Part shown: positions 55,694-64,000 of the stretch, one piece after another
How positions within the stretch are numbered: position 1 is the first letter of the stretch
Layout of the letters: each line of letters opens with the position of its first letter
The notes under the pieces: generated by a model
Databases searched by the model: none
The model's input: only the letters and a program-made list of their open reading frames with translations
What the model was told of the DNA's origin: nothing
Position numbers and translations under genes: made by a program
Assembly: GCA_012103475.1 (NCBI GenBank)
Contig: WLWS01000001.1
Location: forward strand, 953,881-1,017,880
Length of the DNA: 64,000 nucleotides
Direction: 5' to 3'
Source of the DNA: Gammaproteobacteria bacterium
GTDB lineage: Bacteria > Pseudomonadota > Gammaproteobacteria > Eutrophobiales > Eutrophobiaceae

Positions 55694-57307
55694 ATGAACG
55701 CCCAGCTTAAATTCGATACGCTCAACTTTGACAATAGCTTCGTCAGAGAACTACCGGCCGATCCGGAAACCGATAACAGTCTCAGGCAAGTGACGGGTGC
55801 CTGTTACTCACTGGTCAAACCCACTCCCGTTGTCAAACCCTCACTTGTCGGCTACTCAAAAGAAGTGGCTGCCCTGCTCGACATGAGTACTGAGCTTTGT
55901 GAGTCTGATTTGTTTACGGAAGTGTTTTCCGGAAATCGAGTGCTCGAAGAAATGCAACCTTATGCCATGTGTTATGGCGGACATCAGTTTGGTAACTGGG
56001 CCGGTCAACTCGGTGACGGTCGCGCCATTAATCTTGGTGAAGTACTAAACAGCGAGGGCCAGCGTTACACGCTGCAGCTCAAGGGTGCAGGAGTGACACC
56101 TTATTCGAGATCGGCGGATGGTCTCGCGGTACTGCGTTCTTCCGTACGTGAATTTCTATGTAGCGAGGCCATGCATCATCTTGGTGTCCCTACGACTCGG
56201 GCATTAAGCCTGGTACTAACCGGTGAAGAGGTAATGCGTGATATGTTCTACGATGGTCATCCGCGACTGGAACCGGGAGCCATCGTTTGCAGAGTCGCGC
56301 CTTCGTTCATACGTTTTGGCAGCTTTCAGTTACTGGCAGCACAGAATGACATCGATACACTCAGACAACTGGTTGATTACGTTATACGAAACGACTTTCC
56401 TGAACTTGGTACGCCGGGTAAAGAAGTCTATTTACGTTGGTTTGAAGAAGTCTGTCGTCGTACAGCGGAAATGATTGTGCATTGGCAGCGAGTTGGGTTT
56501 GTGCACGGTGTGATGAACACCGATAACATGTCGATACTGGGTCTGACTATTGATTATGGTCCCTACGGCTGGCTGGAAGATTACGACCCGGACTGGACAC
56601 CGAATACCACTGACGCGCAGGGGCGTCGCTACCGTTACGGTCACCAACCACAAATCGCGATGTGGAATCTGATTCAGCTGGCTAATGCCCTTGTTCCTCT
56701 GATTGAAGATACCACGCCACTGGAAGAATCCCTGCAGGTCTATCCGGCGACTTTTCAGGATTCCTGGCAGAATACGATGGCAGACAAACTCGGGTTGAAG
56801 TCGTTTCAGGGAGAAGATGACAAGTATCTGATTGATGATCTTATGGAATTACTCAGAGAAGTCGAAACGGACATGACTATTTTCTATCGACAGCTGGCGA
56901 AACTGGATACAGAACTTGATGACGTGTCGGCCGTAAGCAGAGAAGGGTTATTGCAGGTGCTGCAAATATCCTATTATCGCAACGAAGAATTAAGCGCTGA
57001 CTATCGCGATAATATAGACAGCTGGCTTCGACGCTATGTACAGCGAGTTCAGCATGATGGCCGCAGTAATGACGAGCGTGCTACCGCTATGAATGCGGTT
57101 AATCCTAAATATGTCTTACGTAATTATCTGGCACAGGTTGCTATCGACCAGTCTGAAAAAGGTGATCATACTCTGGTTAAGGAATTGCTGGATGTGCTGC
57201 GAAACCCTTACGAGGAACAAGCAGAAAAGGAGACGCAGTACTATCAGAAACGACCGGACTGGGCCCGTAGTCGGGCAGGTTGCTCGATGTTGTCCTGTAG
57301 TTCCTGA
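55694..57307 (+). CDS. selO: protein adenylyltransferase SelO
   Basis: Pseudokinase-fold enzyme that attaches AMP to Ser/Thr/Tyr of target proteins and is linked to oxidative-stress resistance. 537 residues, a little longer than E. coli YdiU. YGGHQFGNWAGQLGDGRA, LQLKGAGVTPYSR, ADGLAVLRSSVREFLCSEAMH and GVMNTDNMSILGLTIDYGP (catalytic Asn/Asp) are diagnostic; the C-terminus ends CSMLSCSS, matching the conserved redox-active Cys tail. I use the ATG at 55694; an in-frame TTG two codons earlier is possible. Confidence 0.95.
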   Translation: MNAQLKFDTLNFDNSFVRELPADPETDNSLRQVTGACYSLVKPTPVVKPSLVGYSKEVAALLDMSTELCESDLFTEVFSGNRVLEEMQPYAMCYGGHQFGNWAGQLGDGRAINLGEVLNSEGQRYTLQLKGAGVTPYSRSADGLAVLRSSVREFLCSEAMHHLGVPTTRALSLVLTGEEVMRDMFYDGHPRLEPGAIVCRVAPSFIRFGSFQLLAAQNDIDTLRQLVDYVIRNDFPELGTPGKEVYLRWFEEVCRRTAEMIVHWQRVGFVHGVMNTDNMSILGLTIDYGPYGWLEDYDPDWTPNTTDAQGRRYRYGHQPQIAMWNLIQLANALVPLIEDTTPLEESLQVYPATFQDSWQNTMADKLGLKSFQGEDDKYLIDDLMELLREVETDMTIFYRQLAKLDTELDDVSAVSREGLLQVLQISYYRNEELSADYRDNIDSWLRRYVQRVQHDGRSNDERATAMNAVNPKYVLRNYLAQVAIDQSEKGDHTLVKELLDVLRNPYEEQAEKETQYYQKRPDWARSRAGCSMLSCSS

Positions 57308-57323
57308 GTCGCCCAGACCTCGG

Positions 57324-59141
57324 CTAGGCGTCAGCCAGTATTGCAGGTGCGTCGGTTTGTGTTGCTTCGCGCTTTTGCATTTCCCAGAGCCCTGCATAAA
57401 CGCCATCTTGTTTGAGTAAGCTCGCGTGAGAGCCTTGTTCAACAACGCAGCCCTTATCCAGTACAACGATATTATCCGCATCGACTACAGTCGATAGACG
57501 ATGGGCAATTACCAATGTTGTATTACTTTCAGCTACCTCTCTCAGGGCTTCGAGTATTGCTTGCTCGGAATTGGAGTCGAGTGAGGAAGTTGCCTCGTCA
57601 AATACCATGATTCCCGGGTTTTTAAGTAACATTCTGGCAATGGCTATACGTTGTTTTTCACCTCCGGATACCTTCAATCCTCTTTCACCAACAAGCGTTT
57701 CATAGCCTTGAGGAAGTTGAGTGATAAACTGATCAAGGTGGGCAAGTCGGGTAGCCTGCTCAATATCTTCCCGACTTGCATCTGGCCTGCCATAGGCAAT
57801 GTTGTAGTAGATAGTATTGTTAAACAGCACAGTGTCCTGCGGCACTACACCAATGGCAGCACGCAGGCTTTGCTGTGTCAAATCGCGTACGTCCTGATTG
57901 TTTATTGTGATACTGCCCGAGTCGACATCGTAAAACCGAAACAGCAGACGCGCTAATGTGGATTTACCGGCACCGCTTGGTCCCACTACGGCAACTTTCT
58001 TTCCGGCAGGTATATCAAACGATACCTGCTTTAAGATTTGTCGATCTTCTTTGTAGTAAAAACTGACCTTGTCGAAACGAATATCGCCTCCGTTCAATAT
58101 CAGTTCTCCGGCCTCTTCTTTGTCTTTTATACTGGACTGCTTGCCGAGCAAAGAAAACATGTGTTCAATATCCGCCAGCGATTTCTTGATTTCCCGATAG
58201 ACGAAGCCGAGAAAATTTAACGGTATAAACAGCTGCATCATGTATGCGTTGACCAGAACCAGATCGCCCAGAGTCATTTTACCGTTACTCACATCATAGG
58301 CTGCCATGGTCATTATTGCGGTTATTGACGCTGCGATAACCAGGGCCTGGCCAGAGTTCAGGGCGGCCATTGAGAGTCTGTTGCGTGCTCTGGCCTGCTC
58401 CCAGCCCGTCAGATTTTGATCGTATTGCTCAGCTTCGTAGTTTTCGTTGCCGAAATATTTCACTGTTTCAAAATTCAGCAAGCTGTCAATGGCCCGCGTG
58501 TTCGTCTGATTGTCCATTTTATTCATCTGGCGAACGATACTCGTTCGCCGTTCGGTAAGAACGACCGAGTAGGCAATGTATAGCACGACCGCCACTACGA
58601 TGATCAAGGCGTACCATGGGCTGTAGTTGACAAAAAGAATAACGGCTATGAGTGTGATTTCCAGAAGAGTTGGCACAATATTAAAAAGCATAAAGCGCAT
58701 TAGAAAATTGATACCGTTCGTACCTCTTTCGATATCTCTGGCCATGCCGCCGGTTCGTCTGGACAGATGAAAATCAAGATCGAGAGCATGAAGATGTTTA
58801 AATAGTTTCAGGCCTATGCTGTGCATTGCCCGCTCTGTTACACGTCCGAAAATCGTATCTCGAATCTCACCAAAGAGAATAGTACCTAGACGTAAGACAC
58901 CGTATAAAACCAGAAAAGCGACAGGTACGGCGATGATCTGCGACTGATTAGAGTCAAGCGCGTCAACAATATGTTTCATGGCAAAGGGAATCATGACATT
59001 CGCGAGTTTCGCCAGTAGTAAAAATACCAGAGCCAGAACTACCCGCCCCCTGAATTCCATGAAATAGGGTATAAGGCTTTTTATTGCCGTCCAGTCGCCC
59101 GACCAGTTTGTTTCTGTTGTGCTATCACCGTGTCCTCGCAT
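57324..59141 (-). CDS. Atm1/HMT1-type ABC exporter (fused permease and ATPase)
   Basis: A half-transporter of about 605 residues working as a homodimer. Six membrane spans (about 25-300) precede an ATPase with Walker A GPSGAGKST, Q-loop VVPQDTVLFNNTI, signature VSGGEKQRIAIA, Walker B GIMVFDEATSSLD and H-loop IAHRLS. The YYNIAYGRPDAS block is characteristic of the Atm1 group, which exports glutathione-bound sulfur or metal species, rather than MsbA. I start at MRGHGDST (59141); a frame from 59180 would add 13 atypical residues and has no better ribosome site. Divergent from hemE. Confidence 0.9.
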   Translation of the reverse strand: MRGHGDSTTETNWSGDWTAIKSLIPYFMEFRGRVVLALVFLLLAKLANVMIPFAMKHIVDALDSNQSQIIAVPVAFLVLYGVLRLGTILFGEIRDTIFGRVTERAMHSIGLKLFKHLHALDLDFHLSRRTGGMARDIERGTNGINFLMRFMLFNIVPTLLEITLIAVILFVNYSPWYALIIVVAVVLYIAYSVVLTERRTSIVRQMNKMDNQTNTRAIDSLLNFETVKYFGNENYEAEQYDQNLTGWEQARARNRLSMAALNSGQALVIAASITAIMTMAAYDVSNGKMTLGDLVLVNAYMMQLFIPLNFLGFVYREIKKSLADIEHMFSLLGKQSSIKDKEEAGELILNGGDIRFDKVSFYYKEDRQILKQVSFDIPAGKKVAVVGPSGAGKSTLARLLFRFYDVDSGSITINNQDVRDLTQQSLRAAIGVVPQDTVLFNNTIYYNIAYGRPDASREDIEQATRLAHLDQFITQLPQGYETLVGERGLKVSGGEKQRIAIARMLLKNPGIMVFDEATSSLDSNSEQAILEALREVAESNTTLVIAHRLSTVVDADNIVVLDKGCVVEQGSHASLLKQDGVYAGLWEMQKREATQTDAPAILADA

Positions 59142-59275
59142 TTCGCTAGTGTACACAAAGGCAAACAAAGGTGGGCCCATGATTCAACAGGGAAAGATCA
59201 ATTCCCTTTAATGAGCTGTAATTATCGCGTAAACTTGATATATATTTTATTCAATTAAATCAGCTTGTTATCTCC

Positions 59276-60343
59276 GTGCCTGTCAAACTCAAAAATGATC
59301 GTTTTTTACGTGCCCTGTTACGACAACCAGTCGACATGACGCCTGTATGGATAATGCGCCAGGCCGGCCGTTATCTGCCCGAATATCGTGCCACCAGAGA
59401 GAAGGCCGGTGATTTTGTTACGCTCTGCAAAACGCCTGAACTGGCTTGTGAAGTGACACTGCAACCACTGGCAAGATTTCCGCTTGATGCAGCAATTCTT
59501 TTTTCCGATATTCTTACTATTCCGGATGCGATGGGTCTGGGTCTGAGTATTGTTGAAAAGCAGGGCCCGCGTTTTGCCAGACCAGTTAGAACGGCTGCTG
59601 ATATTGACAAACTTGGTGTACCTGATCCGGAAGAAGAGCTGGCTTATGTTATGGATGCAATACGTTTGATTCGACGCGAATTGCATGGTTCTGTGCCGCT
59701 TATCGGTTTTGCCGGCAGTCCCTGGACCATCGGAACTTACATGGTTGAAGGTCAGTCGAGTAAGGATTTCAGTCTTGCCAAAGGCATGCTTTATAGTGAT
59801 CCACATAGCATGCATAAATTGCTGGATTTACTCACGCGTTCAATTACTTCCTACTTGAATGCCCAGATTGATGCTGGTGTGCAGGCTGTGATGATATTTG
59901 ATTCCTGGGGTGGTGCTCTTTCTCAGGATAGTTACCATAGCTTCTCACTTGATTACATGAAGCAAATTGTCGCTAATCTTAAAAAAGACAGTGACGGAAA
60001 CAAGGTACCCAGCATTATTTTCACCAAGGGTGGCGGTTTGTGGCTAGACGATATCGCCAATGCCGGTAGTGACGCGATTGGTCTGGACTGGACCATGAAT
60101 ATCGGCGAAGCTCGCGCGAAAGTCGGAGATCGTGTGGCCATTCAGGGAAATCTCGACACAGCGGTTCTTTATTCTGGCCCGGAGCAAGTAAAGCAGGAAG
60201 TCGGCAAGATTCTCGCTTCCTACGGTGAAGGTAGCGGGCACGTGTTTAATCTTGGTCACGGTATTCATCCGGGTATCGACCCTGCCAATGTCGCTGCACT
60301 GGTTGAGGCCGTGCACGAATTGAGTAGTCCGTATCATAAGTAA
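59276..60343 (+). CDS. hemE: uroporphyrinogen decarboxylase
   Basis: Removes the four acetate carboxyls of uroporphyrinogen III in heme synthesis. 355 residues starting at a GTG that yields the family's N-terminus [16 protein letters not shown]. Substrate-binding [12 protein letters not shown], catalytic Asp in [20 protein letters not shown] and HGIHPG are all present. No clear ribosome site. In Pseudomonas hemE lies just after gltBD; here about 17 kb of other genes separates them. Confidence 0.97.
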   Translation: MPVKLKNDRFLRALLRQPVDMTPVWIMRQAGRYLPEYRATREKAGDFVTLCKTPELACEVTLQPLARFPLDAAILFSDILTIPDAMGLGLSIVEKQGPRFARPVRTAADIDKLGVPDPEEELAYVMDAIRLIRRELHGSVPLIGFAGSPWTIGTYMVEGQSSKDFSLAKGMLYSDPHSMHKLLDLLTRSITSYLNAQIDAGVQAVMIFDSWGGALSQDSYHSFSLDYMKQIVANLKKDSDGNKVPSIIFTKGGGLWLDDIANAGSDAIGLDWTMNIGEARAKVGDRVAIQGNLDTAVLYSGPEQVKQEVGKILASYGEGSGHVFNLGHGIHPGIDPANVAALVEAVHELSSPYHK

Positions 60344-60365
60344 GCGCCCGACAGATAAACTGGTT

Positions 60366-61259
60366 TTGTCCATGAAGGGTTTCTGCATGGGCACGGCCGA
60401 TGTGATACCGGGAGTAAGCGGTGGCACGATGGCTTTTATACTCGGTATCTACAGGGAATTGATCGCCGCTATCAGGTCATTTGATAAAGACTGGTTCATC
60501 GCTCTTTTACGTTTCAATATTAAGGAAATAATGGCCAGGCCACATTTTGGTTTCCTGGTTCCGCTTGGTATTGGCATGTTTGCAGCGCTGATGTTTTTTA
60601 CTCGCGTTATCCACTTACCAAAACTCCTGCATGAGTACCCGGAGCAGATATACGGCCTTTTTTTCGGACTGATTGTGGGATCGATTATTGCGCTTTTACG
60701 CGGCATGAAAGATCTTTCAAACTTTGAATATTTCTGGATAGTGCCTGGTCTTCTGCTTGGTCTGTTGGTGTTTAATCTGGTGCCGACACAAACTCCGGAA
60801 AGTGCATGGTTCATTTTTCTGTCGGGTTCACTGGCGATATGCGCGATGATACTGCCCGGTATATCGGGATCATTCATTTTATTGATACTGAATAAGTACG
60901 CCTACATTTTTAATGCCATTGGTTACTTCAAGTTCTCCGTTCTGATTCCTTTTGCACTTGGTGCGGCAACAGGCCTGCTGCTTTTCAGCCGGTTTCTCTC
61001 CTATTTGCTGAATCGCTACTATCGACCGACGATATTGTTTATTACCGGTCTGTTGCTGGCTTCTCTCTATGTCATCTGGCCGTTTCAGCAACGGGTCTAT
61101 GAAGTGGTCAGAGACAAGCCTCGTCTGATTTCCTCTTCACCACTGTTACCTCAGGAATTCTCGCAGTCTGTACTTTTGTCTTTGCTATTGCTCGGCCTCG
61201 GACTAGGCTTTGTCCTTCTCGTCAGCAATCTGGGCGCGGCAAAGGAGTTACAGGAATAA
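60366..61259 (+). CDS. DUF368 polytopic membrane protein
   Basis: A 297-residue integral membrane protein with about eight hydrophobic spans. The hallmark MGTADVIPGVSGGTMAFILGIY near the N-terminus and its echo ILPGISGSFILLILNKY near residues 163-180 define the DUF368 family, a DedA-like inverted-repeat group proposed to move undecaprenyl phosphate across the membrane. The start is uncertain: TTG at 60366 is used, ATG at 60372 is possible, and neither has a ribosome site. It is 22 nt after hemE. Confidence 0.9.
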   Translation: MSMKGFCMGTADVIPGVSGGTMAFILGIYRELIAAIRSFDKDWFIALLRFNIKEIMARPHFGFLVPLGIGMFAALMFFTRVIHLPKLLHEYPEQIYGLFFGLIVGSIIALLRGMKDLSNFEYFWIVPGLLLGLLVFNLVPTQTPESAWFIFLSGSLAICAMILPGISGSFILLILNKYAYIFNAIGYFKFSVLIPFALGAATGLLLFSRFLSYLLNRYYRPTILFITGLLLASLYVIWPFQQRVYEVVRDKPRLISSSPLLPQEFSQSVLLSLLLLGLGLGFVLLVSNLGAAKELQE

Positions 61260-61314
61260 GATAAAGGCTGGGCTATAAATTGGCTGATAGCCTGTCAACT
61301 ATAGAGCTTTCACC

Positions 61315-63753
61315 ATGCCATTGTCCGAAATTATACTCATTGTTATGGGATTGCTGACCATAGCGATGATCGCAGCGGGAATCAGCAAGAACCTGCCTAT
61401 TCCCTACACGGTGTTTCTGGTGATACTCGGCATTGTGCTCGGTGGTCTGGCACGAAGCTGGCCACAATTAGAGCAATTACAGGCTTTTCAGCTAACCCCG
61501 GATCTGGTTCTATTTTTATTCCTGCCTGCACTTATATTTGAGTCAGCGTTTAATCTCGATGCCAGGCAGTTATTGAAAAATCTGGCACCGGTTCTGTCGC
61601 TGGCTATACCGGCGTTACTACTCTCTACTGCATTAATAGCCAGCGGTCTCTATTTTATTCTCGACATTGATTTACTGCTTGCTCTGTTATTCGGAGCCCT
61701 GATATCGGCGACGGATCCGGTAGCCGTATTAGCTCTATTCAAAGAACTCGGCGCGCCACAACGATTGACGGTATTAATCGAAGGTGAATCCTTGCTCAAC
61801 GATGCGACCGCTATTGTTGTATTTAAAATCATACTGGGGCTGTTTCTGGTTGGCAGTTTCAGTATTGTCGATGCAGGTATGGCTGTTACCAGTTTTCTGA
61901 AAGTATTTATTGGAGGTGCAATGATCGGTGCGTTTATGGGGATAGTACTCAGCGAATTGCTATATCGAATGAAGGCGGGCTTAAGTACTTATCTGGTCAT
62001 GTCAATTGTGCTGGCTTATTCGTCTTTTGCTCTGGCTGAACATGTCCTGGCTGTCTCCGGCGTAATGGCAGTGCTGGCTGCTGCTATTAGTCTTAGTATT
62101 TTCGGTATCTCACGCGTACAGCAGTCTGAAGTGTTTACTGTTAAGGAGACCTGGGAAGTGCTGGCCCTGATTTGTAATTCCCTGCTTTTTCTGCTGGTAG
62201 GTCTATCAGTAGAGCTGCCAGCGCTGATTGCACGTGGTGATGTAATATTCGTAGCCATTTTTCTTGTTTTGCTGGCACGGGCACTGACTATTTACACCAT
62301 GGTTCCGGTGACAGTGCGTACTTTTGGTTTGCCCCAAATTTCCACAGGTGAAAGACATGTTATGTGGTGGGGTGGTCTGAAAGGTGGTCTGGCTATAGCA
62401 ATTGTTTTATCAGTCCCTCTTCATGTAGAGGGTCGCGGGTTGCTACTGGATATGACTCTGGGGGTTGTTTTGTTTTCTTTGTTAGTTAACGCGCCGACCA
62501 TTCGACCACTTATGCATGCTCTTGGTATTGATCGATTGAGCGAGGATGAAAAAGATGAGTTAAAGCACGGTTTGATCAATGCGGAAAAACAGTCAGAGAA
62601 AATATTGCAAAAACTTTATCGGGCAGAATTGATCTCTCGAAGCACACAACAGCTTATTCAGCAGAAATCCAGAAATGTATTCTCCAGTGAAGAGGAAGAA
62701 GTCAACCCGAGCCAGAGCCTCCGGCATCTGGCCAATCTGGCTCTGCGTGCGGAGCAGGATGAGCTAAAACATCTCTATGATATCGGAATGATTGAACAGT
62801 ATATCTATCTGGATTTCAGGAACAGGTTACGCAGAGATCAGGAGTATCGGCTTGACAGTCGCTTTCAGTATAGCGATATACCGGAAGTACCAAAGCGAAG
62901 TATGTTTATGAGTCTTGAATATACTTTGATAAAACGATTGCGTGAACACGACTGGGCCGCAGGTATTCTGGCAAGATACCAGCATCTGAGATTTTCGCAG
63001 AGTTTACAACGCGATATGGTCGGTGTGTTGATCGCGGTAGCTGCCGTCGAACATTTGGTGGAGCAGGAAAATGAAGATAGCGATCTGGTTGATCACGTGG
63101 CTGAAGTTTATCAGGAACGAATCCAGCGTCGAAGACAACGCCTGAATCAGGTGGCCAAAGAATTTCCTGAATTTTACCTGCGCTTTGAAACGCGCCTGTT
63201 TGCCAGAGTGACCATGCTGGCAGCACAACACTACAATGAAGCGGCGGTTCAGCAGGGTGAAATCGGCTCGAAAACTTTCAATAATATTGAACGACGGATA
63301 AAGGCGACATTGAGTGAATTACCGGCTATTTCCAGTCCAGTTGACAAACCGAGCCCGGGTGACCTGATTGGTACTGTGCCCTTACTAAACGGTCTGGCAA
63401 CGCCCACACTGGAGAAGCTTGCTGACGCTGCGACACAGCTTACATTCATTGCCGGCGATACAATTATAGGTGAGGGTGACAGGGGCGATGCGCTCTACAT
63501 TATCAGTCGTGGATGGGTGAAAGTATTCAGGCAACATGAAGAAATTGCAGAACTGAGGGATGGCGATTTTTTTGGAGAAATGGCTCTGCTCGGAGATCAG
63601 GTCAGAACGGCAACAGTTATCGCGGTTATTCCGACAAGCTTGTTCAGGCTGAATAGAAAGGACGTACTTATTTTGGCAGAAGAGGATCAGGAGCTAAGAG
63701 AGCGACTTGAAGATGCTAACGAGGTTCGCATGCAGAAAGACGATGACAGGTAA
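61315..63753 (+). CDS. CPA1-type cation/proton antiporter with C-terminal cyclic-nucleotide-binding domain
   Basis: An 812-residue membrane protein. Residues about 1-410 are a CPA1/NhaP antiporter of 12-13 spans with the ion-binding GALISATDPVAVLALFKE and EGESLLNDATAIVVFK motifs. A cytoplasmic helical region follows (about 420-670), then a cyclic-nucleotide-binding domain (about 690-790) with phosphate cassette FFGEMALLGDQVRTATV. The same layout is seen in sperm-type NHE proteins and some bacterial NhaP antiporters. It is the third protein here that keeps a Glu/Arg nucleotide cassette. It exchanges Na+ or K+ for protons; control by cAMP is inferred. Confidence 0.9.
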   Translation: MPLSEIILIVMGLLTIAMIAAGISKNLPIPYTVFLVILGIVLGGLARSWPQLEQLQAFQLTPDLVLFLFLPALIFESAFNLDARQLLKNLAPVLSLAIPALLLSTALIASGLYFILDIDLLLALLFGALISATDPVAVLALFKELGAPQRLTVLIEGESLLNDATAIVVFKIILGLFLVGSFSIVDAGMAVTSFLKVFIGGAMIGAFMGIVLSELLYRMKAGLSTYLVMSIVLAYSSFALAEHVLAVSGVMAVLAAAISLSIFGISRVQQSEVFTVKETWEVLALICNSLLFLLVGLSVELPALIARGDVIFVAIFLVLLARALTIYTMVPVTVRTFGLPQISTGERHVMWWGGLKGGLAIAIVLSVPLHVEGRGLLLDMTLGVVLFSLLVNAPTIRPLMHALGIDRLSEDEKDELKHGLINAEKQSEKILQKLYRAELISRSTQQLIQQKSRNVFSSEEEEVNPSQSLRHLANLALRAEQDELKHLYDIGMIEQYIYLDFRNRLRRDQEYRLDSRFQYSDIPEVPKRSMFMSLEYTLIKRLREHDWAAGILARYQHLRFSQSLQRDMVGVLIAVAAVEHLVEQENEDSDLVDHVAEVYQERIQRRRQRLNQVAKEFPEFYLRFETRLFARVTMLAAQHYNEAAVQQGEIGSKTFNNIERRIKATLSELPAISSPVDKPSPGDLIGTVPLLNGLATPTLEKLADAATQLTFIAGDTIIGEGDRGDALYIISRGWVKVFRQHEEIAELRDGDFFGEMALLGDQVRTATVIAVIPTSLFRLNRKDVLILAEEDQELRERLEDANEVRMQKDDDR

Positions 63754-63755
63754 GC

Positions 63756-64000
63756 CTAGTAAAATCGTTTTTGTATCAATAAAGAAAATAACAGAAATAG
63801 TAATGCCAATGTGATTATTGGCAGATTTCCCCAGACAACATAAGGTGTGGCACCCTGGAAAAGTTTGGCTTCCGCAGACAGAGCGGTGGCTTTAAATTGT
63901 GGCGATTGTTTAAGCACTTTGCCTTTTTCATCAATAATCGCACTGATACCGGTATTGGTGGCACGCAAGAGGTAGCGGCCGCTTTCCATAGACCGCATTC
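63756..64000 (-). CDS. lnt: apolipoprotein N-acyltransferase, C-terminal part (cut by window edge)
   Basis: Only the last ~80 residues are present; the start lies beyond the right edge. RYLLRATNTGISAIIDEKGKV and the following QGATPYVVWGNLP are the end of the nitrilase-like domain, and a final membrane span (about 18 residues) precedes the tail QKRFY. Lnt adds the third acyl chain to lipoproteins in the inner membrane. It is convergent with the antiporter gene, 2 nt apart. Confidence 0.9.
   Translation of the reverse strand, partial: MRSMESGRYLLRATNTGISAIIDEKGKVLKQSPQFKATALSAEAKLFQGATPYVVWGNLPIITLALLFLLFSLLIQKRFY

Noticed and set aside
59142..59180. Longer N-terminus for the Atm1-like exporter
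   Set aside because: The added residues are atypical for the family and have no ribosome site; kept only as an alternative.

Overview
This window looks like a chromosomal segment of a free-living, probably marine or aquatic, gammaproteobacterium. The strongest clue is the housekeeping order pilMNOPQ-aroK-aroB-(dgt-like)-damX-like-gltB-gltD with hemE further along, an arrangement known from Pseudomonas and relatives. Other clues are priA next to a class A PBP, cysQ close to yrfG, and a full pqiABC operon. Codon use and base composition look even throughout. I saw no tRNA, rRNA, CRISPR array, transposase or integrase. Genes are cut at both edges: the start of a TPR-like protein on the left and the end of lnt on the right.

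Region 1 (1-15 kb) is accessory amine metabolism under local regulators. It holds three GbcA-like Rieske oxygenases, one of them fused behind a TetR/BetI-like regulator in a single frame. There is also a separate TetR next to an operon of Rieske oxygenase, rubredoxin, membrane desaturase and an unknown protein. With these sit an ornithine-decarboxylase-like enzyme beside an Lrp regulator, a glutamine amidotransferase, a beta-alanine aminotransferase with a malonate-semialdehyde dehydrogenase divergent from a PuuR-like regulator and PuuD, and agmatine deiminase. Together they suggest use of methylated amines and polyamines. Substrates of the Rieske enzymes cannot be read from sequence.

Region 2 (15-25.5 kb) is mostly housekeeping: cysQ, yrfG, trmB, priA and a PBP1a-type synthase. 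It also carries a receiver protein whose phospho-acceptor Asp is Asn, followed by an MBL-fold hydrolase, and SPOR and rhodanese proteins. Region 3 (25.6-42.3 kb) is the type IV pilus alignment/secretin operon, a clear terminator, aroKB, a dNTPase, two tandem GspA/DamX-like ATPases, and gltBD behind a near-consensus promoter and structured leader.

Region 4 (42.3-54.3 kb) is the most interesting. A tightly coupled operon pqiABC + LolA-like + RND transporter encodes envelope lipid transport, and the RND protein ends in a cyclic-nucleotide-binding domain. Next comes a gap with no protein gene. On the minus strand it holds an intrinsic terminator preceded by nine GGA motifs, eight of them within 67 nt, one in a hairpin almost identical to the CsrA SELEX ligand. 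This is a strong candidate Csr/Rsm-type regulatory RNA. Between it and a divergent Crp-like gene lies a perfect CRP palindrome (ATGTGAT-N4-ATCACAT). Convergent with the Crp gene is a large class III nucleotide cyclase-ATPase-TPR protein. I infer a local cyclic-nucleotide circuit: cyclase, Crp, Csr-type RNA, and an RND protein that may sense the nucleotide directly.

Region 5 (54.5-64 kb) carries rhodanese-M48 protease-SelO, an Atm1-like ABC exporter, hemE, a DUF368 membrane protein, a CPA1 antiporter with another cyclic-nucleotide-binding domain, and the end of lnt.
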